64,000 bases of DNA from Bog-473 sp963741995 (GCA_963741995.1 CAVUKI010000007.1:248001-312000); one strand, 5' to 3'; positions 26,176 through 35,460 are shown, numbered from the stretch's first letter. Notes: generated from the sequence alone by a model not told the origin. Made by a program: numbers and translations.

Positions 26176-27683
26176 CCGAGCCGACCCCGGTCACCCCCAT
26201 CGACGCGGACGGAGCCCACGTGGCTGATCGCCTCGGCGCCCGGGTCGTCGAGGTCCCGCCGGCACTCCTGGAGCGCCTCAAGGGCACAGGAGCCGAAGTC
26301 GTGCACGACGAGGACACCCGGGCGGAGGCCGGCCGAGACTGGTGGCCGCTCGCCATTGGCTGGGCGGCCGAAGGCGCCGTCCCGCAACGCCCGGCGGTGG
26401 TCGTGCGCCCCACCTCGACCGAGGAAGTCTCGGCCGTGCTGGCCGCGTGCAACGAAGCCACGGTGCCCGTGACGGCCGCCGCAGGCCGGAGCGGCGTCTG
26501 CGGCGGATCCATTCCGGTGCACGGTGGCGTTGCACTGGACATGACGGGACTCGAGGGGCTGCGTCGGGTCGATGAGACATCGCTCACGGCAGACGTGCAG
26601 GCCGGCACATTCGGCCCGGACCTCGAGGCCGCGCTCGGCGACGTCGGTGCGGGCTACACCCTCGGCCACTGGCCCCAGTCCATGGATCTCTCGACCGTCG
26701 GTGGGTGGCTGGCCTGCCGTGGGGCGGGCCAGTACTCGACCCGTTACGGGAAGATCGAGGACATGGTCGTCGGCCTCGAGGTGGTCCTGGCCGATGGCCG
26801 CGTCGTGCATACCGAAGGCAAGGCGCCCCGGGCTGCCACCGGGCCCAGCCTGACCCAGCTCTTCGTCGGGAGCGAAGGGACACTCGGTGTCATCACAGAG
26901 GCCCGCCTCCGCGTCCACCCGCTGCCGGAGGAGCAAGGGCGGCGCGCCTTCGGTTTCACGACCTTCGCCGCCGGTCTCGAGGCGTGCCGCAAGATCCTCC
27001 GCCGCGGCGCGACGCCGGCGGTGCTCCGCCTCTACGACGAGACGGAGTCGGAACGGAACTTCGAACACGGCGACACCAACGTCCTCGTCATCCTCGACGA
27101 GGCCGACCCCGAGATCCTGTCGGCCACGCTCCAGATCGTCGACGCCGAGTGCTCGACCGAGGCCGGAGCGCATCCGCTCGACGAGGGACTGGTCGAGCGC
27201 TGGTTGGGGCACCGCAACGACGTCTCCGCGCTGGCGCCGCTCTGGCGGGGCGGCATCGTCGTCGACACAGCCGAGGTCTCCGGACCGTGGTCAGCGTTGC
27301 CCGACCTCTTCGACGAGGTGATCGGCGCGCTGAAGGGGATCGACGGCACGCTGGCTGCGTCAGCCCACCAGTCGCATGCCTACCCGGACGGCGCCTGCCT
27401 CTACTTCACGTTTGGCGGACGCGGACCCGAGGGCGACGCCGAATGGCGGGAGCGCTACTACCGGGAGGCCTGGGACACGGTGACCGACGCCACTCTCGCG
27501 CACGGGGCCGCGATCAGTCATCACCACGGCATCGGGCTCAACCGCTCCCGCTTCCTACCCCGGGCGCTGGGCTCCGGATTCGACGTGCTCGCCGGCCTCA
27601 AGGCGACCTTCGATCCCAACGGCATTCTCAACCCCGGGAAGTTCGGACTCGCCTCGCCCTTCGGACCGGCGCCCTGGGCATGA
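26172..27683 (+). CDS. FAD-linked oxidase similar to alkyl-DHAP synthase (AGPS)
   Basis: FAD-binding PCMH-type flavoprotein of 503 residues. The FAD block is AAAGRSGVCGGSIPVHGG, then LSTVGGWLACRGAGQYSTRYGK, GLEVVLADGRVVHT and SEGTLGVITEARLRVHP. The C-terminus has the triple histidine SHHHGIGLNRSRFL, which in AGPS enzymes is essential, and ends in DPNGILNPGKFG. AGPS swaps the acyl group of acyl-DHAP for a fatty alcohol, giving ether lipids. Related flavoproteins also oxidise D-lactate or glycolate, so the substrate is open. The position between glpD and glpK, with ATGA overlaps at both ends, argues for a DHAP/G3P-linked substrate. Confidence 0.8.
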   Translation: MTEPTPVTPIDADGAHVADRLGARVVEVPPALLERLKGTGAEVVHDEDTRAEAGRDWWPLAIGWAAEGAVPQRPAVVVRPTSTEEVSAVLAACNEATVPVTAAAGRSGVCGGSIPVHGGVALDMTGLEGLRRVDETSLTADVQAGTFGPDLEAALGDVGAGYTLGHWPQSMDLSTVGGWLACRGAGQYSTRYGKIEDMVVGLEVVLADGRVVHTEGKAPRAATGPSLTQLFVGSEGTLGVITEARLRVHPLPEEQGRRAFGFTTFAAGLEACRKILRRGATPAVLRLYDETESERNFEHGDTNVLVILDEADPEILSATLQIVDAECSTEAGAHPLDEGLVERWLGHRNDVSALAPLWRGGIVVDTAEVSGPWSALPDLFDEVIGALKGIDGTLAASAHQSHAYPDGACLYFTFGGRGPEGDAEWRERYYREAWDTVTDATLAHGAAISHHHGIGLNRSRFLPRALGSGFDVLAGLKATFDPNGILNPGKFGLASPFGPAPWA

Positions 27684-29182
27684 GCCGGGGCGGGGGGAGC
27701 ATCCTGGTCGTCGACGTCGGGACCTCGGGGGTACGCGCTGCCATCGTGCGACCGGACGCCATCGTCGAGCACGAACACCGCGTCCCCCTGTTGCCCGACT
27801 CGCCGGTCCCGGGCCTGGTGCAGTTTGACGCCGCGCGCATGGCCGACGCCATCCTGGAGGTCGCCCGCGCCGCGCTCGAGGACGGCGGTCCGGTCGCGGG
27901 GGTCGGGATCGCCAACCAACGAGCGTCGAGCATCGTGTGGGAACGCGCCACGGGGAAGCCTATTGCGCCCGGCATCGGCTGGCAGGATCTGCGCACGGTC
28001 GGGACGTGCCTGGTCCTTCAGGCCGAGGGGATCCGGCTGGCACCCAACGCGTCGGCCACCAAGGTGATGGCCATTCTCGACGACGTCGATCCGGAGCGGT
28101 CACGCGCGGAGCAGGGGGAGCTCTGCTTCGGGACCGTGGACAGCTGGGTGGCCTGGACTCTCTCGGGCGGCGCAGCAGGTGGGAGTGACGCGCTCCATGT
28201 GACCGACGCCACGAATGCTGCTGTGACAGCCCTGGTTGACGCCACGATCGGATGGGACGAGCCGTTGCTGCAGAAATTGCGGATCCCGTTGCCGATGCTG
28301 CCGGCGATCGTCGACTCCTCCGGAACGGTGGGGAGCGCCACGGCTCTTCCCGGGTCTCCACCCATCTGCGGGATCGCCGGAGATCAGCAAGCCTCCCTGG
28401 TCGGTCAGGGCTGCACCCTGCCCGGCCTGGCCAAGGCCACCTTCGGGACCGGCGGCATGCTCGACCAGTGTGTCGGCCCCGGCGCTGCGCCCATGGCCAT
28501 GGGACGGGGCGATGCGGGTACCTTTCCGATCGTCGCGTTCCGCGTTGACGGCCAGCCGACCTGGGGCACCGAAGCAGTCATGCTGTCGGCCGGCACCTGC
28601 ATCGAATGGCTACGCGATGACCTCGGGATCATCGCGACGTCCAAGGAGTCCGAGACGGTGGCGGCCCAGTGCACGACCGCAGGCGATGTCTGGTTCGTCC
28701 CGGCACTGCTCGGCTTGGGCACACCGGTCTGGGACTTCGGTGCGCGCGGGACACTGGTCGGCCTCACCCGGGGTTCGGGTCGCCCTGAGATCGTGCGGGC
28801 CGTACTGGAGGGCGTGGCCCACCGGGGAGCGGACCTGGTCGAGGCCAGCGAGCGCGACAGCGGCTTCCCGATTGCCGCGCTCCGAATCGACGGCGGCATG
28901 ACGGACAACGACGTGTTCGTCCAGGCTCTGGCCGATGCCATCGGGCGCTCCGTCGAGATCTCACCGGTGCAGGAGGCGACCACGTTGGGAGCGGGCCTCC
29001 TGGCCGGATTGGCCATCGGTACCTACGCCACGACGACCGAGCTCGCGGGCACCTTCTCGCCCCGCCGCACCGTGGAGCCGCAAGGCAACGACGCCGATCG
29101 GGTCGCGACACGTGGTCGTTGGCTGGCTGCCCGACTCAAGGCGGAGGGCACCATTCCGGAGCTCTCGGGCATCTCCTTCTGA
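27680..29182 (+). CDS. glpK: Glycerol kinase (FGGY family)
   Basis: Phosphorylates glycerol to glycerol 3-phosphate. The protein is 500 residues. The N-terminal nucleotide-binding strand is SILVVDVGTSGVRAAIV, then GIANQRASSIVWERATG, ICGIAGDQQASLVGQGC, AKATFGTGGMLDQC and the FGGY C-terminal IDGGMTDNDVFVQALADAIG. The catalytic Asp of GDQQ is present. The usual glycerol-binding stretch (N-QR-S-S-x-W) is there, but the segment between it and LLQKL is divergent, so another polyol substrate is possible. It is last in the operon; a terminator follows. Confidence 0.88.
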   Translation: MSRGGGSILVVDVGTSGVRAAIVRPDAIVEHEHRVPLLPDSPVPGLVQFDAARMADAILEVARAALEDGGPVAGVGIANQRASSIVWERATGKPIAPGIGWQDLRTVGTCLVLQAEGIRLAPNASATKVMAILDDVDPERSRAEQGELCFGTVDSWVAWTLSGGAAGGSDALHVTDATNAAVTALVDATIGWDEPLLQKLRIPLPMLPAIVDSSGTVGSATALPGSPPICGIAGDQQASLVGQGCTLPGLAKATFGTGGMLDQCVGPGAAPMAMGRGDAGTFPIVAFRVDGQPTWGTEAVMLSAGTCIEWLRDDLGIIATSKESETVAAQCTTAGDVWFVPALLGLGTPVWDFGARGTLVGLTRGSGRPEIVRAVLEGVAHRGADLVEASERDSGFPIAALRIDGGMTDNDVFVQALADAIGRSVEISPVQEATTLGAGLLAGLAIGTYATTTELAGTFSPRRTVEPQGNDADRVATRGRWLAARLKAEGTIPELSGISF

Positions 29183-29283
29183 GGGAGCTTCCACCCGCCC
29201 CAGAAGGAGACGTCGCCACCCGAGCGACCCCCTTCCCTGCGATCTATCCATTGGCAAAGTACGCCGGGGGGCGGCAGGTTGGT

Positions 29284-29306
29284 TAGGGCCGAGTGGCCCT
29301 ATTTTC
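29284..29306 (+). terminator. Intrinsic terminator of the glycerol operon
   Basis: A perfect 7-bp stem (TAGGGCC / GGCCCTA) with a GAGT loop, followed directly by a T-rich tract (attttcc). It stands about 100 bp after glpK and before the convergent reductase gene. It is one of the few classic hairpin-plus-U-tract terminators in the window. Confidence 0.75.
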
Positions 29307-29335
29307 CCTCCATTGCGGGTCGGGTGGCGCCGGAG

Positions 29336-30589
29336 CTACAGCGCGTGGGCGAGCGCGTCACTCCAACTACTGCCCCCCTGCAACAGCGGCCGGTAGCCCA
29401 TCAGCTGACGAGGCTTGCCGATGGCCATGACGGCGCGCAGGCGGTCCCCCCTACCAAAGAGTGCGAGGAATTTTCCCTCTTGGGGTGATCCTTCGGCGAT
29501 GGAGATGTCGTCGGTTCCCCGTGGGCTGCCCAACACCTGCAGGCGGATGCCGTACTGATCGGACCAGAAGTACGGCACCGGCGAGAATGACGGCGCGTCC
29601 GCCCGCCCCGCCATCAGACTGCGCGCCGCGGCAACGCCCGCCTCGGCGGCAACCTGCCAATGTTCGATCCTGATCAGTTCCTCGCCGCCGTCGCGCCGCC
29701 ATTGCCAGCGCGCGATGTCCCCCGCCGCGACAATGCCGTCCGCCGCGAAGAGCCGGTCGTCACAGACCACGCCGTTGTCAACGGTCAGTCCGGAGTCAGT
29801 CAGCCAGTCGGTTGCCGGGACCACGCCGATCCCCACCACCACCACGTCCGCCGGAAAGGCCTCGCCGCCATCGAGCTCGACCACGAGGCGACCCGTGGTC
29901 CCAGGACCGGCTCGACTGATGGCGCGGACGCCCACCCCGGTGCGCAGGTCCACACCGTGCGACTCTTGCAGCGACGCGAAGTGCGACCCGATCATGGGAC
30001 CGAGGACGTTACGGAGGGGGACGTCGAGCGCCTCCAGGACGGTGACGCGACACCCCAGATCCGAGCATGTTGAGGCCACTTCGGCCCCGATGAAACCGGC
30101 GCCGATGACGACGACCCTGGCCGCATCCACCGCCGTGACGGCTCCGCGGAGAGCCAGGGAGTCGTCGAGCGTGCGCAGGGTGAACAATCCGTCGCGCTGG
30201 CTCAGATCTCCGGTCCCCGGCAGCGGGCGCGGCCGCGCGCCGGTTGTAATCACAATGGCGTCGCCCACGAGCACGGCGCCGTCGTCGAGCTCGACCTTTC
30301 TCGTCTCGGCGTCGAGATGGACGGCGCGGCGGCCCAGGACCTCATGGACCCGGTGCTCGCTCGAGCGTCGTTTGTCGGCCAGCACCGCCTTCTCCGGTGG
30401 CCACGTCCCGGCCAGGACCTGCTTGGAAAGGGGAGGGCGGTCGTAGGGAAGGTGCAGCTCGTCGCCGACCAGGGAGATGGTCCCGTCGAAGCCCTCCGAC
30501 CGGAGGGTCTCGACCGCGCGCCACCCGGCGAGCGACGCGCCCACGACGACGACGGTGCTGTCCGCCTTGAACTCGTGACTCGGGCTCAT
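29336..30589 (-). CDS. FAD-dependent pyridine nucleotide-disulphide oxidoreductase (ferredoxin reductase type)
   Basis: Flavoprotein of 417 residues like the reductase of Rieske-type or P450 electron chains. First FAD motif VVVVGASLAGWRAVETLRSEG; DRPPLSKQVLAG; second nucleotide motif VVVIGAGFIGAEVASTCSDLG; FAD-closing motif GIVAAGDIARWQ. A C-terminal reductase domain (PYFWSDQYGIRLQVLG) is typical of ferredoxin/rubredoxin reductases. The start ATG overlaps the stop of the MBL hydrolase (ATGA). The redox partner is not in the window, apart from the distant Fe-S proteins. Confidence 0.9.
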   Translation of the reverse strand: MSPSHEFKADSTVVVVGASLAGWRAVETLRSEGFDGTISLVGDELHLPYDRPPLSKQVLAGTWPPEKAVLADKRRSSEHRVHEVLGRRAVHLDAETRKVELDDGAVLVGDAIVITTGARPRPLPGTGDLSQRDGLFTLRTLDDSLALRGAVTAVDAARVVVIGAGFIGAEVASTCSDLGCRVTVLEALDVPLRNVLGPMIGSHFASLQESHGVDLRTGVGVRAISRAGPGTTGRLVVELDGGEAFPADVVVVGIGVVPATDWLTDSGLTVDNGVVCDDRLFAADGIVAAGDIARWQWRRDGGEELIRIEHWQVAAEAGVAAARSLMAGRADAPSFSPVPYFWSDQYGIRLQVLGSPRGTDDISIAEGSPQEGKFLALFGRGDRLRAVMAIGKPRQLMGYRPLLQGGSSWSDALAHAL

Positions 30590-31335
30590 AACCCGAACAT
30601 CGTCATCCACTCTTGGGCAGAGCGGGGCCGGAACACGTAGTTCCACCGCCGCGTCTCCCCCATGCTCTGCGAGGGGTCCTGCGAATAGAGGTGACCGGGG
30701 AACAGGATCGCCTCGTCGGGGACACGAGCCAAACGAGTGTGAATGGACTCGTACATTGCCAGCGGGTCGGAGCCGGGGAAGTCGGTCCGCCCGCAGCCCT
30801 CGAGGAAGAGGGTGTCCCCGGCAACGAGCCGGCCGTCGACCAGGAAGCACTGGCTTCCCGGCGTGTGGCCGGGTGTGTGAATCATCTCGACCGAGACCTG
30901 TCCGACCTGCAACGCGTCGCCGCTGTGATGGGCCACGAGGTCGGCGGGGCCGACACCAGTCGTGCGCTCCACCCAGGGCACCTCGTCGGCCTGGACGTGG
31001 ATCGGCACCTGTATCTTCTCGAGCAGGGTGCTGATCCCCTCGAGTGACCACCCACCCATCTGCCCGCCGAGGTGATCAGGGTGGAAGTGGGTCCCGAGCA
31101 CTCCGGTCAACCGCATGCCGTCGGCCGCCAGGATGTCGAGCAGGTCCTGCACGGCGTAGGCAGGGTCCACGGCCACTGCCTCACCCGTCTCGCGGTCGCC
31201 GATCAGGTAGACGAAATTGACCATCTGGCGGGCCATCACGTCGCCCTTTGCGAAGTCGCGACCGGAGAGCAGCTGGCGGAAATACAGGCGGTCATCCGCG
31301 TCGTTGCCGACCGGCGCGTCGGTGCTGTCAACCAT
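30586..31335 (-). CDS. Metallo-beta-lactamase-fold hydrolase
   Basis: Zn/Fe hydrolase of about 249 residues. Metal ligands lie in THFHPDHLGG (HxHxDH), HTPGHTPGSQCFLVDG, and AGDTLFLEGCGRTDFPGSD. The GCGRTDFPGSD stretch is characteristic of glyoxalase II and persulfide-dioxygenase (ETHE1) relatives. It also has a DPAYAVQDLLDIL block. A sulfur-dioxygenase or thioesterase role is plausible but not proven. ATG 31335 is preceded by GGAGGGAACG, a good RBS lying in the end of xseB, so the two overlap by 8 bp. It is coupled to the downstream reductase. Confidence 0.88.
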   Translation of the reverse strand: MVDSTDAPVGNDADDRLYFRQLLSGRDFAKGDVMARQMVNFVYLIGDRETGEAVAVDPAYAVQDLLDILAADGMRLTGVLGTHFHPDHLGGQMGGWSLEGISTLLEKIQVPIHVQADEVPWVERTTGVGPADLVAHHSGDALQVGQVSVEMIHTPGHTPGSQCFLVDGRLVAGDTLFLEGCGRTDFPGSDPLAMYESIHTRLARVPDEAILFPGHLYSQDPSQSMGETRRWNYVFRPRSAQEWMTMFGL

Positions 31336-31597
31336 CGTCGTTCCCTCCTCCATCCGGCCCGGCGACGTTGCCGGCGAGCGCATCGAGTCGGGGCACCAGC
31401 TCTTCGACCTGGGCCTGAGTCCGGCGCAGGCGCTTGTCGAGCTCGTCGATCAGTGCGGTAGCCCGTTCCAACCGGCCGACCAGCACGTCGACGTCGACCT
31501 CGCGTTGTTCGAAGAAGTTCACGATGGCATCGAGCTCTCTGCTCGCCTCCGTGAAACTCAGCTGCTCCACCGGGACAGATTCGTCCGGAACGGTCAT
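31328..31597 (-). CDS. xseB: Exodeoxyribonuclease VII small subunit
   Basis: Subunit of exonuclease VII, which degrades single-stranded DNA. The protein is 89 residues: a helical hairpin with SFTEASRELDAIVNFFEQRE and LVGRLERATALIDELDKRLR, typical of XseB. An extra acidic Gly/Asp-rich tail is present. Its ATG overlaps the xseA stop as ATGA, and its end overlaps the MBL hydrolase start. Confidence 0.93.
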   Translation of the reverse strand: MTVPDESVPVEQLSFTEASRELDAIVNFFEQREVDVDVLVGRLERATALIDELDKRLRRTQAQVEELVPRLDALAGNVAGPDGGGNDDG

Positions 31598-33033
31598 GCG
31601 CTTCCTCCTGCCTCTTTCCCCTGCACCCGGCTCCGCACCGTACCGTCGGCGAAGCGGGTCACGATCTCCTGCTCTTCGACCAGCCCGGCCGCGCTTCGCA
31701 CGAGGCGACCGTCAGTCGTGAGCGTCAGGCTGTAGCCCCGCTCCAGCTGTCGTTCGACGTCGTAGGCAGCAAGCAACCTGCGCCACGACTGCACCCGCTC
31801 GTCCTGACGGCCGAGGTGGCCAAGACTCAGCGGACCGAGCCGAGCGGCATGGGCGCCGAGCCGCGCCGCGCTGGACGCCAGCCGGTCTGGTGCGGCGCGT
31901 CCGAGGGACGTTCCCATCCGGCCCAGCCGTTCGCGATGTACCCGGAGCTGTTGGCGCGCCGCCGCCGTCAGACGTCCGCGTGCTTGGGTATCGCGGGACT
32001 GCGCGTCGCTGAGGTACGTAGGAACGCGGCGGGCCAGCAGCGCGGCCGGCTCCGCCACGTGCTCCGTCCACCAGATGCGCGTCGACTCCACGATCAACTG
32101 CCCACACTCGGTCGGCGTGATGCAGGCCCGCGCCGCGACGATGTCAGTCACCGTCTCGTCCCCGGTGTGCCCGATGCCCGTGAAGACCGGCTTGGCCGCA
32201 CCTGCCACCGCCCGGGCAACCGCCTCGGATTCGAAGGCAGCCAGGTCAGCCCGCGCTCCCCCGCCGCGCACGACGGCGATCACGTCGCAGTCGCTCCGGC
32301 TGAGCACCGTGATGGCGCGGGCAATGGACGCCGGGGCGCCCGGGCCCTGCACGCTGACCGGCACGTTCGAAATGCGGAAGCCGAACCCCGATCCCGCGAG
32401 CTGCCCCACGAAGTCCCGCCAGCCCTCGGTACCCGGACTGGCGACCAGCCCGACATGCAGTGCCACCTCGGGCAGGGGCAATGTGCCGTTGCGTCGGAGC
32501 AACCCTTCGGTCTCCAACGTGTGGAGGAGTTGCGCCCGCTGCGCGGCCAATCGCCCCAGCAGAGCGGTCACGTCGACCTCGGCGAGGATCAGACTGAGTT
32601 CGCCCTTGGCCCGGTAGAGGTCAAGCGCGCCGCGGAGGACCACGACCATGCCCTCAGCCAGTTCGATGCCCTGCTTCGCCAGACCGTGGCGGAGGGGTGC
32701 CCACGAACTGCGCCAGCACTTCACGTTGAGGGTGGGCACGCCGCCGCGGGACCGGTCTCGTCGAGGGCTTTCGTCCTCGGGGTCGACCAAGCTCAGATAG
32801 AGGTGGCCCGAGCGATGATCCGAAACGTGCTGGATCTCCCCTCGGACCCAGAGGTGTCGATTGCGCGGAAAGGCCAGGTTGAGCGCACCTTCGACCTGCT
32901 CGTACACGCCACCGATGGAGTGGACCCCGCGACGATCCTCGAGCTCCTCCCCTGCTGATGCGGTCCGGCCCGGCGGGTCGTCGGCCTCAGGCAGATCCTC
33001 GGGGTCGAAGAGCTGACTCGGTCCGCTGGACAT
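31594..33033 (-). CDS. xseA: Exodeoxyribonuclease VII large subunit
   Basis: Catalytic subunit of exonuclease VII. The protein is 479 residues, with an N-terminal OB domain (LWVRGEIQHVSDHRSGHLYLSL), then the catalytic core with VGLVASPGTEGWRDFV, DVIAVVRGGGARADLAAFES, FTGIGHTGDETVTDIVA and CITPTECGQLIV. A coiled-coil region follows, then LERGYSLTLTTDGRLVRSA. The N-terminal extension of about 40 acidic residues is longer than usual. ATG 33033 lies 70 bp from the start of rnpB on the opposite strand. Confidence 0.94.
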   Translation of the reverse strand: MSSGPSQLFDPEDLPEADDPPGRTASAGEELEDRRGVHSIGGVYEQVEGALNLAFPRNRHLWVRGEIQHVSDHRSGHLYLSLVDPEDESPRRDRSRGGVPTLNVKCWRSSWAPLRHGLAKQGIELAEGMVVVLRGALDLYRAKGELSLILAEVDVTALLGRLAAQRAQLLHTLETEGLLRRNGTLPLPEVALHVGLVASPGTEGWRDFVGQLAGSGFGFRISNVPVSVQGPGAPASIARAITVLSRSDCDVIAVVRGGGARADLAAFESEAVARAVAGAAKPVFTGIGHTGDETVTDIVAARACITPTECGQLIVESTRIWWTEHVAEPAALLARRVPTYLSDAQSRDTQARGRLTAAARQQLRVHRERLGRMGTSLGRAAPDRLASSAARLGAHAARLGPLSLGHLGRQDERVQSWRRLLAAYDVERQLERGYSLTLTTDGRLVRSAAGLVEEQEIVTRFADGTVRSRVQGKEAGGSA

Positions 33034-33102
33034 CGACGACACCCTACCGATGCGCTGTCCGGTCACCTTCACGTGCCAGGTGGTGGCACTATGACGTGTG
33101 AC

Positions 33103-33478
<376 letters not shown>

Positions 33479-33560
33479 CAAACACCTGCAGTCTTGCGGT
33501 CCATCACTCCTGTGGAGGCACCAACCGGTGTACGCCGATGGAGTCCTGAGCCGTCGACGC

Positions 33561-33595
33561 GACCGTGCCCCCGGATTTCTCGCGGGGGCACGGTC
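33561..33595. terminator. Strong hairpin between rnpB and the secreted repeat protein
   Basis: A perfect 13-bp inverted repeat (GACCGTGCCCCCG / CGGGGGCACGGTC) with a 9-nt loop and no U-tract. It stands 23 bp after the stop of the minus-strand secreted-protein gene and 80 bp after rnpB, so it could end transcription from either side, as actinobacterial U-less terminators do. Confidence 0.7.
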
Positions 33596-33617
33596 GAGAT
33601 GCAGGTGGCGGTTCCGA

Positions 33618-35138
33618 TTAGAAGTTGCTGCCAGCGATTCCAACCACGGGCTTGTTGAGTGTGATGGACCCGGTGGAGCCCAAGAATAAGGCGTCCCCGT
33701 AGTTGAAGATGCCGCCGTCGCTGGCGGTTTCCCAATACCCCTGACCATCGGGCGTCGAAGCCATCCCGACGACGGGTTTGTTCAGGGGCATGGAGGCGGG
33801 CGAGCCGAAGAACGGCGCGTTGAATGCAAACAGGCCGCCGTCGGACGCCACCTCCCAGTAGCCGCCCGTCCCCTGGTCGCCCGCAATGCCGACTATTGGC
33901 TTGTTCAGCGGCTTGCCGCCCATTGAGCCCTGGAAGGCGGCGTCGCCGTAGTTGAAGATCCCGCCGTCGCTCGCCACCTCCCAGTAGCCGAGGCCGTCGG
34001 GTGAGCTTGCAATTCCCACCACCGGTTTGTTGAGCGGCTTGCCGCCCATTGAGCCGTACAGCTTTGCGTCACCGAAGTTGAAGATGCCGCCGTCGGCCGC
34101 CACCTCCCAGTAGCCGAGGCCGTCCGGCGTGGCCACCATGCCGACGACGGGCGCATTGAGGGGCTTGCCCCCCATTGAGCCGAAGAACGGCGCGTTGAAG
34201 GCAAACAGGCCGCCGTCGGACGCCACCTCCCAGTAGCCACCTGTGCGTGGGTCGGCGGCGATGCCCACGATGGGCTGGTTGAGTGGCTTGCCGCCCATGG
34301 AGCCGAAGAACGGGGTGTCATAGGCGAAGATGCCACCATCGGAGGCGACCATCGAATAGCCGAACTGGACGCCCACCACATCGGGGGCCTCCAGGGAGAA
34401 GTACGTCGATTGTCCAGGGCTCAGGCCTCCGGCGAAGTGGACGACACCGGTTGTCAGGTCGGCGCTGATGTTGGAGAAGGTGGTGGTGGGACCCTGGTAG
34501 TCGCTGCCGTTGGGGTCGAAACCCGAGGGACTGGCAGCGCCGGCGCTCTGCGCGGCGGTGCAGTACGAGTCGCCCGTGTAGCCGCCCAAGTCTCCCGCTG
34601 GGAGCCCAACGCCATCACCGCTGTCAAAACCGTTCGTGTTGGAGCCGTTGGTCGAGTAGGTGCAGATGCCGTCACCGTCGAAACCGAAGATCCCGGTCCC
34701 GGTCGACGAGCCCTTGAGCTGGATGGCAAAGAGGGGCTTGCTCGACGTGTTCACGATCCCGACGAGCGTGTCGCTCGCCTGGTCGTAGGGCATCGGCTGG
34801 CCAGGTGTGGCCGCAACGCCGGATTCGTTGTTGTTGTCCCGGAGCACCTGGTCGCCGTTGTTGCCGACCGCGATGAGCAGCCCGCAGCTCGCGTCGTAGG
34901 CGATCGCCGGGCACTCGTTGAAGGGTGCCGTGGTAGAGGTCCCGGGAAACCCGGCAACGTCGTGGGCTGCGAAGGGCGCCGGGGAGTGGGGCACGACCTT
35001 GGGATCAGCTGAGGCCGCCCCAGTTGGTACGAGGGCGACGAGGGCGACGACCCCCAGGAGCAGGACCGCCGAAGAGACAGTCCGTTGAGCCTGTCGAAGG
35101 CTGTCGGGCCTCAGGAACAAGGCACGTCGAATGTGCAT
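33618..35138 (-). CDS. Secreted protein with tandem ~48-residue 'ASDGGIF' repeats
   Basis: A 506-residue exported protein. A signal peptide (basic start, then SSAVLLLGVVALVALVPTGAASA) is followed by a domain of about 220 residues with four or more cysteines (CPAIAYDASCGLLIAVGNNG, CTYSTNGS, YCTAAQSAG). Six tandem repeats with the core GYWEVASDGGIFNYGDA and FGSMGGKPLNKPVVGIA fill the rest; they look like beta-propeller or beta-solenoid blades. Proteins with these repeats are common in Acidimicrobiia and their role is unknown; a surface or adhesion role is inferred. It is the only gene between repeat copies A and B. Confidence 0.85.
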   Translation of the reverse strand: MHIRRALFLRPDSLRQAQRTVSSAVLLLGVVALVALVPTGAASADPKVVPHSPAPFAAHDVAGFPGTSTTAPFNECPAIAYDASCGLLIAVGNNGDQVLRDNNNESGVAATPGQPMPYDQASDTLVGIVNTSSKPLFAIQLKGSSTGTGIFGFDGDGICTYSTNGSNTNGFDSGDGVGLPAGDLGGYTGDSYCTAAQSAGAASPSGFDPNGSDYQGPTTTFSNISADLTTGVVHFAGGLSPGQSTYFSLEAPDVVGVQFGYSMVASDGGIFAYDTPFFGSMGGKPLNQPIVGIAADPRTGGYWEVASDGGLFAFNAPFFGSMGGKPLNAPVVGMVATPDGLGYWEVAADGGIFNFGDAKLYGSMGGKPLNKPVVGIASSPDGLGYWEVASDGGIFNYGDAAFQGSMGGKPLNKPIVGIAGDQGTGGYWEVASDGGLFAFNAPFFGSPASMPLNKPVVGMASTPDGQGYWETASDGGIFNYGDALFLGSTGSITLNKPVVGIAGSNF

Positions 35139-35460
35139 AGCGGTCTCCGTTCGTAGTGCGGCCCGGCATTGGATTCGTAGTGCGGGCTGGTATTGGAGCA
35201 GCCCGACCGCGCAGTGTCAACTGACAGTGCCCCGTGAACAGAGGGGATGACCATGACCGTCGTAGAAGCTGTGCGGGGTGTGACCGGTGCCGTACCTACC
35301 TCGACGTCCATGCCGCCGCCCTCGACCCGCTCGGAGCACTGCTCGGGACGGAGCGTTTCGACACCCATCCGCCGGCCACAAAGGGAAGGCGTCCGATGGC
35401 ATTGGTCATCAGGTCAGGATCCATGAAGCATCAGTTATCCCAGGTGAGACGGGGTTTTTC
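35139..35460. other. Promoter region of the secreted repeat protein
   Basis: No gene is seen. It contains two 24-bp tandem repeats right upstream of the start and a short inverted repeat TGTCA-AC-TGACA at 35215-35226 that could be an operator. It ends at rnpB-end repeat copy B. Confidence 0.4.
35150..35197 (-). repeat. Two 24-bp tandem repeats upstream of the secreted protein
   Basis: Two adjacent copies (35150-35173 and 35174-35197) that begin TTCGTAGTGCGG and end ATTGGA, with only a few differences. They lie 12-60 bp upstream of the start of the secreted repeat protein, within its 5' untranslated or promoter region, so they may bind a regulator. Confidence 0.65.
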
